64,000 bases of DNA from Drosophila persimilis (Eukaryota; Arthropoda; Insecta; Diptera; Drosophilidae). The translations under genes were made by a program, and so were the position numbers. Within the stretch, counting starts at the first letter, position 1. Each line of letters opens with the position of its first letter. The DNA is taken from positions 310,001 through 374,000 of the forward strand of contig NW_020825323.1 in NCBI RefSeq assembly GCF_003286085.1, read 5' to 3'. Below are positions 42,242 to 55,361 of this stretch, piece after piece. The notes beneath the pieces were generated by a model. The model did no database searches and was not told where the DNA came from. It saw only the letters and a list, made by a program, of their open reading frames with translations.

Positions 42242-43593
42242 TGTAAAGTGTCCCGGTGTTCTGGTGTGGTAGCTTTCGAGACGCATTCCACAAACTAGAC
42301 AACTTGCATAGATGTTATGGTTAGCACTGTGTGGGATCTTTCGGCTAGGGCTCGTCGGATGGGGGGGGATCTTTCAGTTGTTCCAGCTAAACACATACAA
42401 GAGATTCTGGTGCTAACCTGGCCGTTAGGTGTTATACAAATCAAATCAATAGTGCCATATGCATCGCCGCACGGAGTTAGGTCTTGTAACCCACCCTACC
42501 ATGTTAACTCTGCTCGCCTATTTCTTGTGTGAACCCTTAAACCTCTATATGTTCCCCCTTCCCAATACCCCTGTATAGTTATTCTACTCCAATTTCATGT
42601 TGATCAATCTTCAGTGTATTTTCATATTTTAACTCCACTCCAACTAACAACCATCCTCAGAATCACCTCAAATCTTCATAACATCTTATTTATCTACAGT
42701 TACAGCAACTTAATTTTAGGGGTTTTTTTATATATATAAAGAGGAGAAAATTTTAGAAGAACAAATCAAATTATAAGCAAAGCGGTGTTTTTCTTACTTT
42801 TAGTGGTAGCTTACTTTGGTTTTCCATCGCTGCAACAGGCCTGCATGCATTGATGTGTCCTAGATTAGATTATAATGTACAAAATTTAAATGCAAAAAAA
42901 ATAATAATAATAGCAATAGTAGCTACGGTTGAATTCAGTGTGTGTGTGTGTCAATCATTTTCCTTGAAGACATCCGATATGGATATGTCTGTGCCTATCC
43001 AGGCCACGACATAGAATTTCAGAGGCAACTGTATGTCCTCTGCCAAGGTCAAAAATAAGGTTGATCGCAAATTTCGTTGTGCGGCAGAAGTTTGACCTCC
43101 GTTGGATAACTTTCGTCAATATTAAATTACACTGGAGAAACCGAGATCGACTGGCAAAGCTCAGACCCCTTTTGGGGCTTGAAACCGGGTTTATCTTTGG
43201 AGAATCACTGATTTTTCGGCTTTTCGGCACACTGATCTTAATTTTTGGGGCAGCTTGGCATGTGCACCCTACTTTCGACGATTTATTGATTTCAATTTTT
43301 CTTTTTTTTTCAGACACGTGTATAACCTTTTATTCTTTTTTTTTTCTTTTATCTCGCCGTACCACCAAACTGACCTTCCACAATTTAGTTCCATGGATCG
43401 AATGATCCAGCGCTTGAGCTTTGATTTTGTTTCTTCATCCCATTCTAAAGCACAAGGGCTAGATAACCCACCAAGATAACCCAAAGCTCGCTCTCCCGTC
43501 AAAAGCTTTCGCTTTATTCCCGTTTATTCCCTTGCATGCAGATAAGCTACAGCTCTGTGCACACAAATAAGTCCATCCAAATATGGGCCGTCA
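42242..43593 (+). mobile_element. LTR-D, probable solo LTR, U3
   Basis: 1352 bp, same ends and CAAAAT duplications (42236-42241, 43594-43599) as in U2. Differs by a changed T/C run near 43330. Confidence 0.65.
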
Positions 43594-43638
43594 CAAAATA
43601 CAAATACCACTACAATTACTAATTACTAGAAAGGTGTG

Positions 43639-43985
43639 TGTTTGGAGCAGAACCCAGTCGATTAGCTGCGTGCCAAATAGCACCTAATTCGTGGCCCTCA
43701 GCCGCCTATTTTGTTTGTCATTTATGTCGATGTCACTCGAATTTTGTAACAGCTTTGCGCTTGCTTGCACTGCTAAGCGCTCTCTGCCAGCTCGCTCTTT
43801 GCTATCTCCGCTTTGCGTCTTCCTACCGACGTCTGCCGAGTGAAGCTGCGCTTAGCGATCGCAGCGGCAATGTAAAGGGCAGGCAAGCCATTAAAGTACA
43901 TATCGTAATTTTATTTCTGCGCCGAGTTTTATTTAATTCGAAATAATTAGTCGGCCGATTGGGGATAAAAAACATTATCTCCACA
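43639..43985 (+). repeat. BEL-B 5' LTR, U3
   Basis: 347 bp preceded by GTGTG (43634-43638). Confidence 0.9.
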
Positions 43986-43992
43986 TAAAATT

Positions 43993-44010
43993 TGGTGACC
44001 CCGACGTGAT
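43993..44010 (+). other. BEL-B primer-binding site, U3
   Basis: tRNA-Trp type, same sequence as in U1. Confidence 0.82.
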
Positions 44011-44547
44011 CTCTGAGTTGCAGTGTCAATTAATAATCGTTCGCGATCGACATTCGTTAGCCTTAGCAAATTTTCGGCGTTTAAGCACAATTCAGTGCTA
44101 AAACATACTTACATACATGCATTGCTAGCTATTAATTTCTCTGTCGCGACTATTCGGTCAGTGCAGTGCAGTAGGCAGTGCAGTGAACTTACTAATACAC
44201 ACAAGCGGAAAACAAAGCGGAAACGGACAGCTCGCACAACTAAACGCATCAGCTATAATACCTTTGCTCTTCCCACGGTTATACTTATACAGGGTGCTTT
44301 TTTCGGTCGTCCTGAGTGACTATTTTAAAACCTCAACATGGCAGCATCTGAGCCTACCAATGCACAGTGATTGCGCTTATATGGGGCTGGTGGCCAAAAA
44401 TACTTCCCGTAAAGATAGAGCGCTGAGACTTTTTTCTGGGTATTAGAGATGAATTTACATACAGTTAATATTTGTGAAAGAGAAACTTCTCTACCCCCTC
44501 CGCTCCCGCCATAAATCATTTAAAAAAAATTCGTTTTTCAATCATAT
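44011..44547 (+). other. BEL-B leader, first part, U3
   Basis: Untranslated leader to the BEL-A insertion point. Confidence 0.6.
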
Positions 44548-45033
44548 TGTTGAGAAATGAGCCTGGTAGTTTGTAATTCAATGTTCATGTATATTGCGAT
44601 TGACCTATTTACACGCTCATGATTGTAGTACACCGCCTAAGTAACTATTTTTACGCGCATAGCTGTGTTGTTGTTTGCTCGTGTCCAGAACATAGCTGTA
44701 ATGTTCTCACACGCATGGCCAGACCCGCAGCTGCACACGCACACAGCGATGCGTTCCGTTGTTTTGCATTGAGACCGTCGCGTCGAGTCGTATCGCGTGA
44801 TCTTCCAATTCCCTTTTGCTCGACTTCTTTTCGCGGAGTTGAGTCAGTAGAAACTTCTAGACGAAGCCGCCCGCACGCTTACTTTGTACCGCAATAGAAA
44901 CTTCTAGACGAAGCCGCCCGCACGCATACTTTGTACCGCCGCAGAATCGGCGGCGACCCCCAATATTAAATAATCAATAAAACTAAATAAGCTCAAGATA
45001 TAAACGATTATACAGTCCACTAATTCATAACCA
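44548..45033 (+). repeat. BEL-A 5' LTR, U3
   Basis: 486 bp, carrying the same 30-bp deletion as U2 and U4. Confidence 0.93.
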
Positions 45034-45043
45034 TAGCAAATTT

Positions 45044-45059
45044 TGGTCCTTCGAGCCGG
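45044..45059 (+). other. BEL-A primer-binding site, U3
   Basis: tRNA-Tyr type. Confidence 0.82.
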
Positions 45060-45119
45060 ATTCCCGCGTTTGAGTTTATTTATATACATATTGAGTGATA
45101 CCGTTAACCGCTGTTTGCC

Positions 45120-46529
45120 ATGAAGGCACTAGTGTATCGTCTAATTCAGCAACGTGGTGCCTGCAAATCCCAATTAACTCGCGTGGCTGCGGAGGCTCAA
45201 GAGTTTGTACAGTCATGTACTTCTGTGCAAACATTAGAGCACAAGTTGGACCGACTTGTTGCAACTTTCAACCGCTTTATGGAGCTGTCTGAAGAGCTGG
45301 TCCAATATAATGAGGAAGATGAATACGTGGATCCGGAGTTGGACATTCCCGAATATGAGAAAAGGTTCTTTAGTGCGCATAGTATTTTCACTGAAGCCAT
45401 ACGTGACCGGAGCAGTCACGATAATGAGCACGACAACTCAAATCTACTGCTATCGAACACTGTGGAACGCTTGTTTGAGGGACAAACTCAACTTCTGCAG
45501 AGGATTCGGGACTCATCGGGAACCACAGAGCTGCAGTTCGAGAAAATACGCATTCCGACGCTTTCGGGCAGATACGAGGATTGGTGTCAGTTTAGTGACT
45601 TGTTCTTAGGCTCAGTCGAGAAGAAGAGTAGTCTGTCCAAGTGCCAAAAGTTTCATTATTTGAAATCCTATCTGGATGGTGAAGCGTTGTCCCTGATAAA
45701 GCATATTCCCGTATCGGATGCCAATTACCAGGACGCATGGGAGAGGCTCGAAAATCGCTATAACAAGAAGTCACTGATTGCTCGTTCCTTCATTCAAAAC
45801 TTTCTTTCGTTGCCAACCGCAAGGGGTTCAAACATCGCCGAATTGCGTAAAATAGTCGACACCGCCGACGAAAGTATACGTGGTCTACATGCGCTGAGCT
45901 GCGACAGCCGCGATGTGTGGCTGATCTATATCTTGCTCTCAAAGCTAGGCCCGGAATGCAAGGAAGCTTGGGCCACCTCCAGTGAATCGTGCAAGGAAAA
46001 TGTGACCATAAATGACCTGTTCGGCTTTGTCTTCGCCCGTTGCGATGCACTTGAGTCTTGTCAAGATCCAACGCTAATCCAGGATACACACACGGTGCTG
46101 AATAAACGTCATGCAATTTCTCATCATGTTGACGTGCCAAATACGTCTGCTCGTGATTGTGTATATTGTCACGAGCAACACAGTCTTTATGCGTGCACTA
46201 AATTCAAGGCTCTGGATGTTGTGGACCGCCGCAAGTTCGCAAGGGATGGTAATTTGTGCTTCAATTGTCTAAGCCGATCTCATCAAGTCAAGGAGTGTAA
46301 TTCCACAAACACGTGCCGTCTGTGTAAGCTGAGGCACCACACTCTTGTTCATCCAGAGGACATACGCTCTGTCACGGCTTCCGCTGATGTCAATACATCC
46401 GCTGACTCACCCGTCCGCTCGTCCAGTTTCCCTGCTGATGCTGATCCTGCCGTGGTCAGCCATCATACATTGGAGAGGAAATTCGTGGCCAAGAGTCAGG
46501 CCATATGCCAACGATTTTGGCCACTATAG
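45120..46529 (+). CDS. gag: BEL-A Gag, U3
   Basis: 469 codons, same protein as U2 Gag, with the same -1 relation to the protease. Confidence 0.9.
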   Translation: MKALVYRLIQQRGACKSQLTRVAAEAQEFVQSCTSVQTLEHKLDRLVATFNRFMELSEELVQYNEEDEYVDPELDIPEYEKRFFSAHSIFTEAIRDRSSHDNEHDNSNLLLSNTVERLFEGQTQLLQRIRDSSGTTELQFEKIRIPTLSGRYEDWCQFSDLFLGSVEKKSSLSKCQKFHYLKSYLDGEALSLIKHIPVSDANYQDAWERLENRYNKKSLIARSFIQNFLSLPTARGSNIAELRKIVDTADESIRGLHALSCDSRDVWLIYILLSKLGPECKEAWATSSESCKENVTINDLFGFVFARCDALESCQDPTLIQDTHTVLNKRHAISHHVDVPNTSARDCVYCHEQHSLYACTKFKALDVVDRRKFARDGNLCFNCLSRSHQVKECNSTNTCRLCKLRHHTLVHPEDIRSVTASADVNTSADSPVRSSSFPADADPAVVSHHTLERKFVAKSQAICQRFWPL

Positions 46530-46813
46530 TCGACTCCTGGGGCAACGAGATCACCTGCAGGATACTGTTGGATACTGGTTACACTATAACGATGGTCGCC
46601 GAATCATTTATTCAACGAATTGGATTGCTGCGCACCCATGCTCGTATACCAGTGGTTGGTCTAGGCGCAAATCCTGCTGGGGTTACTAGAGGTCGCGCCA
46701 CATTCACGCTACTCTCCCGCACAAGCTCGGCCTCAGTGGTGGTAACAGGTCTGATTATGAACACATTAACCTCCTCGATTCCAGCCCAGAGGATCGAGTC
46801 TAACACAGTCTGA
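46505..46813 (+). pseudogene. BEL-A protease, truncated, U3
   Basis: Same as U2, LLDTGYT site. Confidence 0.84.
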
Positions 46814-46814
46814 A

Positions 46815-47774
46815 TATACTAATTTTGGTTGGGTCATTACAGGCAGCTACCATCTTAGTAGTGATGCTCACAACCACGCACTAGCACATCACGCGCACGA
46901 GGATCTGGACACTTTGGTTCGATCGTTCATGGACATGGAACGAGTTCAACCAAGTGACGCTACCGTTGATGCTAGTGATCCCGCTGAGCAACACTTCGTT
47001 CATACGCACGCCCGCAGAAACGATGGCGTGTACATCGTACAATACCCATTGAAGGAATCTGCCCCTCCGATGGGGTCCACACTGCCACAAGCACTACGCC
47101 GCTTTTCTTCTCTCGAGCAGAAATTTCGAAAATTTCCTGCGCTCAAACAACAGTTTGTAGCTGAAGTTCATTTACTGGAAAGCTGTCGCATACCTCGCTA
47201 CCTATCCTCGCCACTTCAAGCAACGGAGCTGCATGGATTCGCCGATGCTTCATCTCATGCATACGCCGCTGTCATCTACAGTCGCGTGAGATTCCATAAT
47301 GACTACGCTGTAACACTGATCGCCGCAAAAACCCGTGTGGCACTCATCAAACCTATCTCCATCCCACGGCTCGAATTGAATGCCGCCCATCTTCTGTCGA
47401 AATTGATGTCTCTGGTTAAGCAAGCTCTAACTATTCCTATTGCCAGTACTTCGTGTTGGTCAGATTCCGAAATTTTACTACATTGGCTCTCATCACCCCC
47501 ACGGACTTGGAACACTTATGTTTGTAATCGCACTGCTGAGATTCTAGAAGCTTGCCCACGTAGCTGCTGGCAACACATTCGCACTGAGCACAATCCCGCG
47601 GACTGTGCATCACGCGGACTTCTACCAAAGGATCTGGTAGAACATAGACTGTGGTGGAATGGACCACCGTGGCTTTCCCAATCACATCGCAATTGGCCAC
47701 CTGCTAAGGCCAAGTTCGCACTGTCGACTGAGGACGCTGAGCGGATGGATCGGAGCGGATTGGAGCGGAGTTAA
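46815..47774 (+). pseudogene. BEL-A RT-deleted pol / RNase H-like region, U3
   Basis: Same RT deletion as U2. One Asn-to-His difference near 47295. Confidence 0.85.
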
Positions 47775-49281
47775 TCTACACATTTCCAATGAAGGAAATG
47801 ATCGTAACTGTATGATCAACAAAGCTTCCTCCTGGTCACATCTCTTGCGGACACTTAGCTATTGCTTTCGTTTCGTACATCGAATTCGTTGCAAGGACCG
47901 CCTGTCATCATTTTTATCGTCATGGGAGCTTCAATATGCCCGCTCTATGGTAATCAAACATGTCCAGATGGAGTTCTTCCAAGTGGAGTACAGACAGCTG
48001 AGCAGTGGACAAGCCCTTTCTCAAAAATCCAAGTTGATTCACTACACTCCATTTGTTGACGACCAAGGAATTCTGCGCGTAGGAGGACGCATTGGAAATT
48101 CGAGGACAACCTATGATGCAAAACATCCCATACTTCTTCCAAATGAATTACCAGTCGCTGTTTTATTAGCTAGACACCAGCACGTCACATCGTTACACGC
48201 TGGAGTCGAATTTATGTTTCACACGTTGAGACAGAAGTATTGGATCCTGGGAGCCCGTAACATAGTCCGCAAAATTGTATTCAACTGCAAGATATGCTTC
48301 CTCCAGCGCAAAGGAACGAGCACACAACTCATGGCTGATCTTCCCGCCTTTCGCGTTCAGCCCACCCGCTGCTTTCTACATTCTGGATTGGATTACGCTG
48401 GACCAGTTACCATCAAGACATCAGCAGGTCGGACACCGAAGTTTGGCAAAGCTTGGTTTGCCATCTTTGTTTGTCTGTCCACCAAAGCAGTTCATCTCGA
48501 GCTCGTCAGTGATTTGACGACCCCCGCATTTATCGCCGCTTTCAAACGGTTTTGGTCTCGACGTGGCCCTATGTCCGACTTGTACTCGGACAATGGCACA
48601 ATATTCCATAGAGCCAGAAAGGAACTAACGGAGATGCAACGGATAACTGTATCTCAAAGTCCAGACGAGGAAATTGCTAATTTTCTGACGAGTCAGGACA
48701 TCAACTGGCACTTCATTCCGCCGTTTACCCCGCATTTTGGAGGTCTTTGGGAAGCAGGCGTACGACCTATCAAGCTCCACCTTCGCCGAGTAATTGGTAG
48801 CAGTGCGTTGACTTTCGAGGAATATTCAACAATTTTAACTCAGATTGAAGGGTTACTCAACTCTCGCCAACTGTGCGCGCCCAGCGATCACAGCTTGGAT
48901 CCCCTTACCCCCGCTCATTTTCTTACAGGTCAACCTCACATGTCGGTGCCGGAGCCGTCCTTGTTAGACGTCAACATTAACAGACTGCAGCGTTGGAGAC
49001 AACTGCAAGCCAAGGTTCAAGGATTCTGGAAACGTTGGAATCTGGAATACCTTACTTCCTTGCAACCTCGCACGAAATGGCAGCAGGAGTCCAACGACAT
49101 AACCGTGGACACTCTTGTGGTACTGAAGGAGCCAAATCAACCGCCTAGCAAGTGGCTGCTTGGGCGAATCACCGAAGTTCATCCTGGCCAAGACGAGAGG
49201 GTTCGAGTGGTCACCGTCAAAACAGCCCGAGGAGTGTACAAGAGACCTATTACCAAACTTGCTGTGCTTCCCTTGTTCTGA
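47659..49281 (+). CDS. BEL-A integrase, U3
   Basis: Same as U2 with all three catalytic residues. Ser-to-Pro right after the catalytic Glu motif (GVRPIK) and an Ala-to-Thr (GRITEV) shared with U4. Confidence 0.9.
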   Translation: MDHRGFPNHIAIGHLLRPSSHCRLRTLSGWIGADWSGVNLHISNEGNDRNCMINKASSWSHLLRTLSYCFRFVHRIRCKDRLSSFLSSWELQYARSMVIKHVQMEFFQVEYRQLSSGQALSQKSKLIHYTPFVDDQGILRVGGRIGNSRTTYDAKHPILLPNELPVAVLLARHQHVTSLHAGVEFMFHTLRQKYWILGARNIVRKIVFNCKICFLQRKGTSTQLMADLPAFRVQPTRCFLHSGLDYAGPVTIKTSAGRTPKFGKAWFAIFVCLSTKAVHLELVSDLTTPAFIAAFKRFWSRRGPMSDLYSDNGTIFHRARKELTEMQRITVSQSPDEEIANFLTSQDINWHFIPPFTPHFGGLWEAGVRPIKLHLRRVIGSSALTFEEYSTILTQIEGLLNSRQLCAPSDHSLDPLTPAHFLTGQPHMSVPEPSLLDVNINRLQRWRQLQAKVQGFWKRWNLEYLTSLQPRTKWQQESNDITVDTLVVLKEPNQPPSKWLLGRITEVHPGQDERVRVVTVKTARGVYKRPITKLAVLPLF

Positions 49282-49304
49282 ACAGTCATTCAGGGGGGTC
49301 GGTA

Positions 49305-49820
49305 TGTTGAGAAATGATCCTCGTAGTTTGTAATTCAATGTTCATGTATATTGCGATTGACCTATTTACACGCTCATGATTGTAGTACACCGCCTAAGTA
49401 ACTATTTTTACGCGCATAGCTGTGTTGTTGTTTGCTCGTGTCCAGAACATAGCTGTAATGTTCTCACACGCATGGCCAGACCCGCAGCTGCACACGCACA
49501 CAGCGATGCGTTCCGTTGTTTTGCATTGAGACCGTCGCGTCGAGTCGTATCGCGTGATCTTCCAATTCCCTTTTGCTCGACTTCTTTTCGCGGAGTTGAG
49601 TCAGTAGAAACTTCTAGACGAAGCCGCCCGCACGCTTACTTTGTACCGCAGTAGAAACTTCTAGACGAAGCCGCCCGCACGCATACTTTGTACCGCCACA
49701 GAATCGAACCCCCCGCTGTTCTTGTAATATAATTGTACTATAACCCCCAATATTAAATAATCAATAAAACTAAATAAGCTCAAGATATAAACGATTATAC
49801 AGTCCACTAATTCATAACCA
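49305..49820 (+). repeat. BEL-A 3' LTR, U3
   Basis: 516 bp after TCAGGGGGGTCGGTA. Confidence 0.93.
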
Positions 49821-49917
49821 AATATATAACAGCAAACGTAAATTAATTATAAGATAATACAAATTACGAAAATTAAAAAGAAATAACAAAAAAGATTAAC
49901 ATACATCATCCAATAAA

Positions 49918-51582
49918 TCATATGTAGATGAAATAAAAGTGGATTTGTGATTCTTTGACAGATTTCTTTGACCTGTTATAAAAGGGTCTGATCTCAAAAG
50001 AATTAATCAAATCTGTATTTGTCAGTATACGAGAAATCTTCCAAGTGTGCTGCAAACGGCACTTTTTTATTTCTTTATTGTTTGACTCTGCAGCTTCCTC
50101 TGAGAGCTCTCCAATCGAAACAAAAGCGTGCTCTATTACCTTGGGTCCATGAATTAAAATTTTATGCACTGTTGCTGGAAGATAGTACCATGGATACATT
50201 TAAATTAATTTATTAGCCGTATCTAGTGCGTATTTGTCGAATTTGTGTATATTAATTTTGTATCCTGATGCTAAGGCTTGCAATATCGTAGCGCATCGGG
50301 CAATCACTTATTCAACAATGCCTGTAATCTGAGATGCTAAGCATGGGTTACTGAAAAATGTCCTGGCAGTATTTCCATCGTTGGAGTTTCCTCTGCCTCC
50401 ATCCTTTGGCTTATCGACAAGTAACCCCATTTTCTCGCGAAACTCCGCTTGAATTTGATTTTTTCTCTTTAACACAATAGACTTGAGTTCTACCGATCGT
50501 ATTTGCCAAAGCTATACATCCAGTTTAAACAAAATGTGCAAGAAATATTCAAAGAACCGGATATATGAATGAAATGGTGATAACCCGATGTAATTTTGTA
50601 TTGCAAATTTTATGCTCAGTTGTCTTTAAGTCAGCTATTTTCGCCTTGAAGTAGAGCTCTTCTTCGACGGAAAGTGCGGCGGTCTCCTTTTTAAATTGAA
50701 GTCTGAGTGGTCTGAGATATTGCAATCTGGTAGACGATGGCCTGGGATTTTTCCATATTATCTTAGAGTCGGCAACAAGCTGAAGTGGGACGTACCATGT
50801 GACAAATAAAGTTTTCTCATCATCAATACAATTGGGAAACTTTTTTTTATACTCGCTGTGACCAGTGCTGCCATCGAATCCCCATTTTCCAATTAATGCT
50901 AAGGTTTTTTCTGTTTCATCCAAACGTTCTTCAATTAAAGTCTTTTGAAGCTCTAAAATACTTGAAGCCGTGTTATCTAAAAGACTTTGTAGTTCCACTT
51001 CTGCATATGTTTCGTCTAAAACAATATTATTTGGATATGTCAATGTTTTAAATTTAAGAATTTTTTCATAGCTTGGCAATAAGTTGTAGGAAACTTCTGA
51101 ATTGATAAATGATCTAAAGACCAAGTATTAGTTTTTGGACAACCCAATGTCCACCAAAAGCGACGAGATTTTTTCAACATTTATTTCAGTGGCATAAAGT
51201 TTTGACTGAGAATCGGATGAGCGCAAAACAGAAGCTGCAGACTCATCATGCTTTTGTAGCAGGTCTATTCGGCGACGTTTCGTCCTTTTTGAGGACGATT
51301 GGATCAATTTGTTGAGCACTACCAGTAGGCTTCAGGGCAATAAATTCTTTAGTTTTTAGCCATTCGGATTGGTATTGTACAACTGAACTTCTAATTCTTT
51401 TCCAGTAGGCAACAATCTTTTTGCAAATGTACTAAAAGCATTTCTTAAGGTCAATCGTATTGACTTCGTAGCCTTTGCTTATTATGTTAAGTTCAAGCAA
51501 ATTATTTATGCCTTGCATTTTTTCGACATTCGTGCCCTTTTCTTTGCACCAAAGATCAAAGATGTGCATGCGTGAAAACACA
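49918..51582 (-). pseudogene. Transib (RAG1-like) transposase pseudogene, U3
   Basis: As in U1 and U2; shares the U2 C-terminal deletion near 50003. Confidence 0.8.
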
Positions 51583-52133
51583 CAGTTATGACAATCTCCT
51601 TTACAATGAATAGTAAAATGTCAAAAGAAGACAAAATTATAAACAATAATATTTAAAAAGTTTAATATACAAACAGAATTGACGAAAACGACAGCAACAT
51701 CAAATAAACAAAAGAATAGCAGCTGATTGCGTTGCATGTTTGTTCTTGAAAAATAGTGAGGCCGCTTTAGTTTATTTAAGAATAATAATATTTCCTTAAA
51801 ACATTGACAAATACAGTGATAACACTCACAATGGGGGCATCTGGGGGTAACATAACTAAAACTTTAAGTAAACATAAAATAAACGTTCACAAAATACACA
51901 AAAATAGTTAAGTTGTTTAAAAGAACACAAAAAAGATTTAATTAATTATATTAATGTTACAATAATAATTTCTTTAACTACAAAATCCAGCAATTTGCCC
52001 AATGTTAATCACTTTGAATTGCGCTTTTGTTTTGACAAAAAGCCACAAAGAAGTTGAGACGATATGGTTACATGTTGTCAAAATATTTTATAATTTATTT
52101 TTGGCCTATGGGCGCAACGTCGCGAACGCAGCA
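51583..52133 (+). other. AT-rich leader before BEL-B gag, U3
   Basis: No gene. Keeps the 30 bp missing from U2. Confidence 0.5.
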
Positions 52134-53375
52134 ATGCCGAGTGATGTAGATTTCTACAAGTACAAGGCCGAATGCATCGCGCGCCAACTAAAGGCCATGG
52201 ATCGCTTTCTCACCAAAGAAGAGCTTGCCGAGTTAGATGAGGCAGAACTTCAAGCTCGCTTAGAGCAAATCGATCGAATTAATGCGGATTTCGATGCCGC
52301 TCAAACGAGCCTGGATCTCCTGCAGTTAGCCCATGATGCTCGACTGGACTTTTCGAATGTTTATGTGAAGGTTAGGTCCAGGCTGTCGCGGGAGTTGATG
52401 GCTGCTCGCACGGCTAATGTTGCCAATTCAACGGCTCGGCATACTCTCGAGGAGAATTCGTCGTTGTTCGCCTATAATAGTATAGGCCGTTCTCGAATGC
52501 CCGAGTTGCAGCTTCCGCGATTCGGTGGGAACTACATGGATTGGCCAGAATTCCACTCGATGTTCTCGACAATGGTGCACAAAGACCATACCAATCATCG
52601 AAAAATTCCAATATCTTCGTGGATGTCTAGATGGTGCTGCGCTGGATACGATTTGTTCCTTGGAGTTTTCTGAGGAAAATTACGACAAGGGGTTGAATTT
52701 ACTAATGTTGCGATTCGATAATAAACTGTTATTTTAAGGCACACGTTAAGGCTATTTTCGGACTGCAAGGGGTGAAGAAGGGCTCGGCTATCGGCTTGCG
52801 CGCGCTCAGTGACAAGATCAATGCGCACTTGCGTGCTCTTTAGACCTTGGCAACCCCGGAGGAGTTTTCGGATGGGTTACTGATCTACATCATAGGCACG
52901 AAATTGGACCACAAGACCAAGGAGAAATGGGAGGAGAACCAGCCGACCTCAAGATTGCCTCAGTGGTCAAACATGGCCTCATTTTTGGAAGCGAGATGTC
53001 GGATGCTGGAGAATTTGGGATCAGCCTTGGCAACAAGTCCTAGTCAACAGATGGGAGAAGACAAACCTGTCACCCTTTTCACCTCCATTAACGACGATCC
53101 TAACACCACATGTAACCATTGCAATTCCTCCAAGCATTACATATCTAGATGTCAGGCATTCCTGAATCTCTCTGCGTTTGAACGATACAAAGAAGAGCCG
53201 CTTGTGTTTGAACTGCCTCAACAAAGGCCATGAATTGCAGAGGCGCAGGTCAGGCAAAACATCACACGCTACCCCACATTCCATCGGGAACTGGTGCTTC
53301 ATCTTCCTCTTCATCGGCCGAGGAATCGATCCAGCAAGAGGCCGCGACTGTGCTTCTAGCAAGCGGATGTTCTAG
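52134..53375 (+). pseudogene. BEL-B Gag, U3
   Basis: Same breaks as U2 (frameshifts, TAG near 52841, 8-bp deletion near 53194). FGGNYMDWPEF is intact, so this is the best version of that stretch. Cys-to-Arg in the second zinc knuckle (near 53242). Confidence 0.84.
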
Positions 53376-53955
53376 CCCTCCCCCCTCGATCCACAAATCT
53401 AAGCCTAGCCAGAACGTGTTGCTACCTACTGCCCTCGTCCATGTAACAGATCGTTATGGAGCACTTATCCCATGTCGTGCCATTTTGGATTCTGCATCAC
53501 AGGCAAACTTTGTAACATCTAGACTTGCTAATCAGTTGCAGTTGGATCATCGCTCGTCTTATGTTAACATCTCCGGTATCGGAGATTCCATTCTACCTTC
53601 GAGCAAGTCTATACATATAGTTGTACAATCCCAGGACGCAAGCTATCGAGCTTCCTTCGTTGCAATTGTCACCAACTCAATTACGGAAATGCAGCCTAAC
53701 TTCGGCCTAGACGCAAAGAATTGGCCAATGCCGAATAATCTAAAACTAGCTGATCGTAATTTCTCCAAGCCCCAACGTATCGATCTGTTCATAGGTTCTG
53801 GTTTGTTCTTCGATTTAATGTGCGTCGGACAAATTCGACTATCAGAACAATTGCCAACATTGCAGGAGACAAAACTTGGTTGGATAGTGTCAGGAAGCAT
53901 TGATAGCTCGGAGAATAAGCGTGCAGCTTTAGCCGCTTTTAAAAATTCCTCTTGA
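53230..53955 (+). pseudogene. BEL-B protease region, U3 (longer open frame)
   Basis: As in U1/U2 but the stop upstream of LLASGC is lost, extending the frame to 241 codons. Same end point. Confidence 0.83.
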
Positions 53956-53966
53956 ATCTCTATTGA

Positions 53967-54344
53967 CGATTTTCGACCTTCGAACAGCAATGCAGGAAGC
54001 AGCTGCTCGAGTGCCAGGTGCAAGTGGAAAAACTGCGATCGGAGAATCAGGAACTGCAGCGCGAACTTTTCGATATATTAAAAACCTACATATCCACGCT
54101 ACATGAAATTCAACTTTCAACAATTTCTACATTGCCAAATTTTCTGCCATTCTAGGCAATTCCCGATGATCAAGATGTAATCACGACAAGGCGCCTTCGT
54201 AAAGAAGCGCCGATTGCTGCATTCGACGATCATCCCAGCGTAGCCGCCAGCTGCGCCCAAGCAAGCATCTTCAAGAGGGCCGTTGGAAAAATAGCGGTTC
54301 TGCCCCTTCAGAATGGATCTGTTGAAAGCCTTTGCCTTCTAACG
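53967..54344 (+). pseudogene. Coiled-coil segment + BEL-B pol C-terminus, U3
   Basis: Identical to U1 and U2. Confidence 0.6.
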
Positions 54345-54353
54345 GGGGGTGAA

Positions 54354-54721
54354 TGTTCGGAGCAGAACTCAGCCGATTAGCTGCTTGCCAAATAGCACCT
54401 AATTCTTGGCCCTCAGCCGCTTATTTTGTTTGTTACTTATGTCTATGTCACTCAGTTGTTTGTTAAAGCTTTGCGCTTGCTTGCCCTGCTAAACGCTCTC
54501 TGCAAGCTCGCTCTTCGCTATCTCCGCTTTGAGTCTACCGACGTCTGACGAGCGAAGCTCCGCTTAGCGATCGCAGCGGCAATATAAAGGGCAGGCAAGC
54601 CACACTTGCAATTTGGATGTCACGCATTAAAGAACATATCGTAATTTTATTTCTGCGCCGAGTTTTATTTAATTCGAAATAATTAGTCGGCCGATTGGGG
54701 ATAAAAAACATTATCTCCACA
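54354..54721 (+). repeat. BEL-B 3' LTR, U3
   Basis: 368 bp, followed by GTGTG (54722-54726). Confidence 0.9.
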
Positions 54722-54726
54722 GTGTG

Positions 54727-55355
54727 TAAGGATTAGGAATTTAATAAGAGGAAGATTAGTGGTGGATATAATATGGTAGAGGGAATTATAATCCGAGCAT
54801 AAGACCCTAAACGGTTCATGCAAGGAATAATTCGATCTACAAAGTGGAAGGAACAACGGTATCAAATTTCTAGTCAGTCTCATAGAAATCGTGAAGTTAA
54901 TGCGGCTCAACAGATCAGGGCAGTCTATGTCACCCCTGATCAAGTTGTGCATTAATATCGCACCAAGCATTTTTCTACGGTTAACTAAGGATGGGAGGTT
55001 TACTAATAGCAGTCTACTAGAGTAAGATGGGAGTCTCACACCCGCATCCCAGTTAAGGCCCCGCTGAGCAAAGAGTAAAAAGTTTTTCTGTACTGATTCT
55101 ATACGGTCCTATACGGTGTACTTTGTACTGAGGGCACCGTATTCTAAGATCGGACGAACAAGCGAGGTATAGAGAGTCTTTGTTATATAGGGATCGTCAA
55201 ATTCCTTTGACCACCTCTTTATAAACCCAAGCACGCCCATGGCCTTATTTACCATGGTGGAAATGTGTTCAGGAAACTTTAACTTGGGGTCTAACATACC
55301 ACCAGGGTAGTTCTCTCAAGAGAATCATCAAATAGCATATAGGGAGCCAACAAGG
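54727..55355 (-). pseudogene. NL-K RT fragment, U3
   Basis: As in U1/U2 with two small deletions (near 54754 and 54890-54980 region); cut at the unit joint. Confidence 0.82.
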
Positions 55356-55361
55356 GCTAAG

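Larger units (their letters stand above)
41785..55355. repeat. Array unit U3
   Basis: Full unit of about 13.57 kb with LTR-D, BEL-B, one BEL-A and NL-K. It matches U2 almost base for base. Confidence 0.95.
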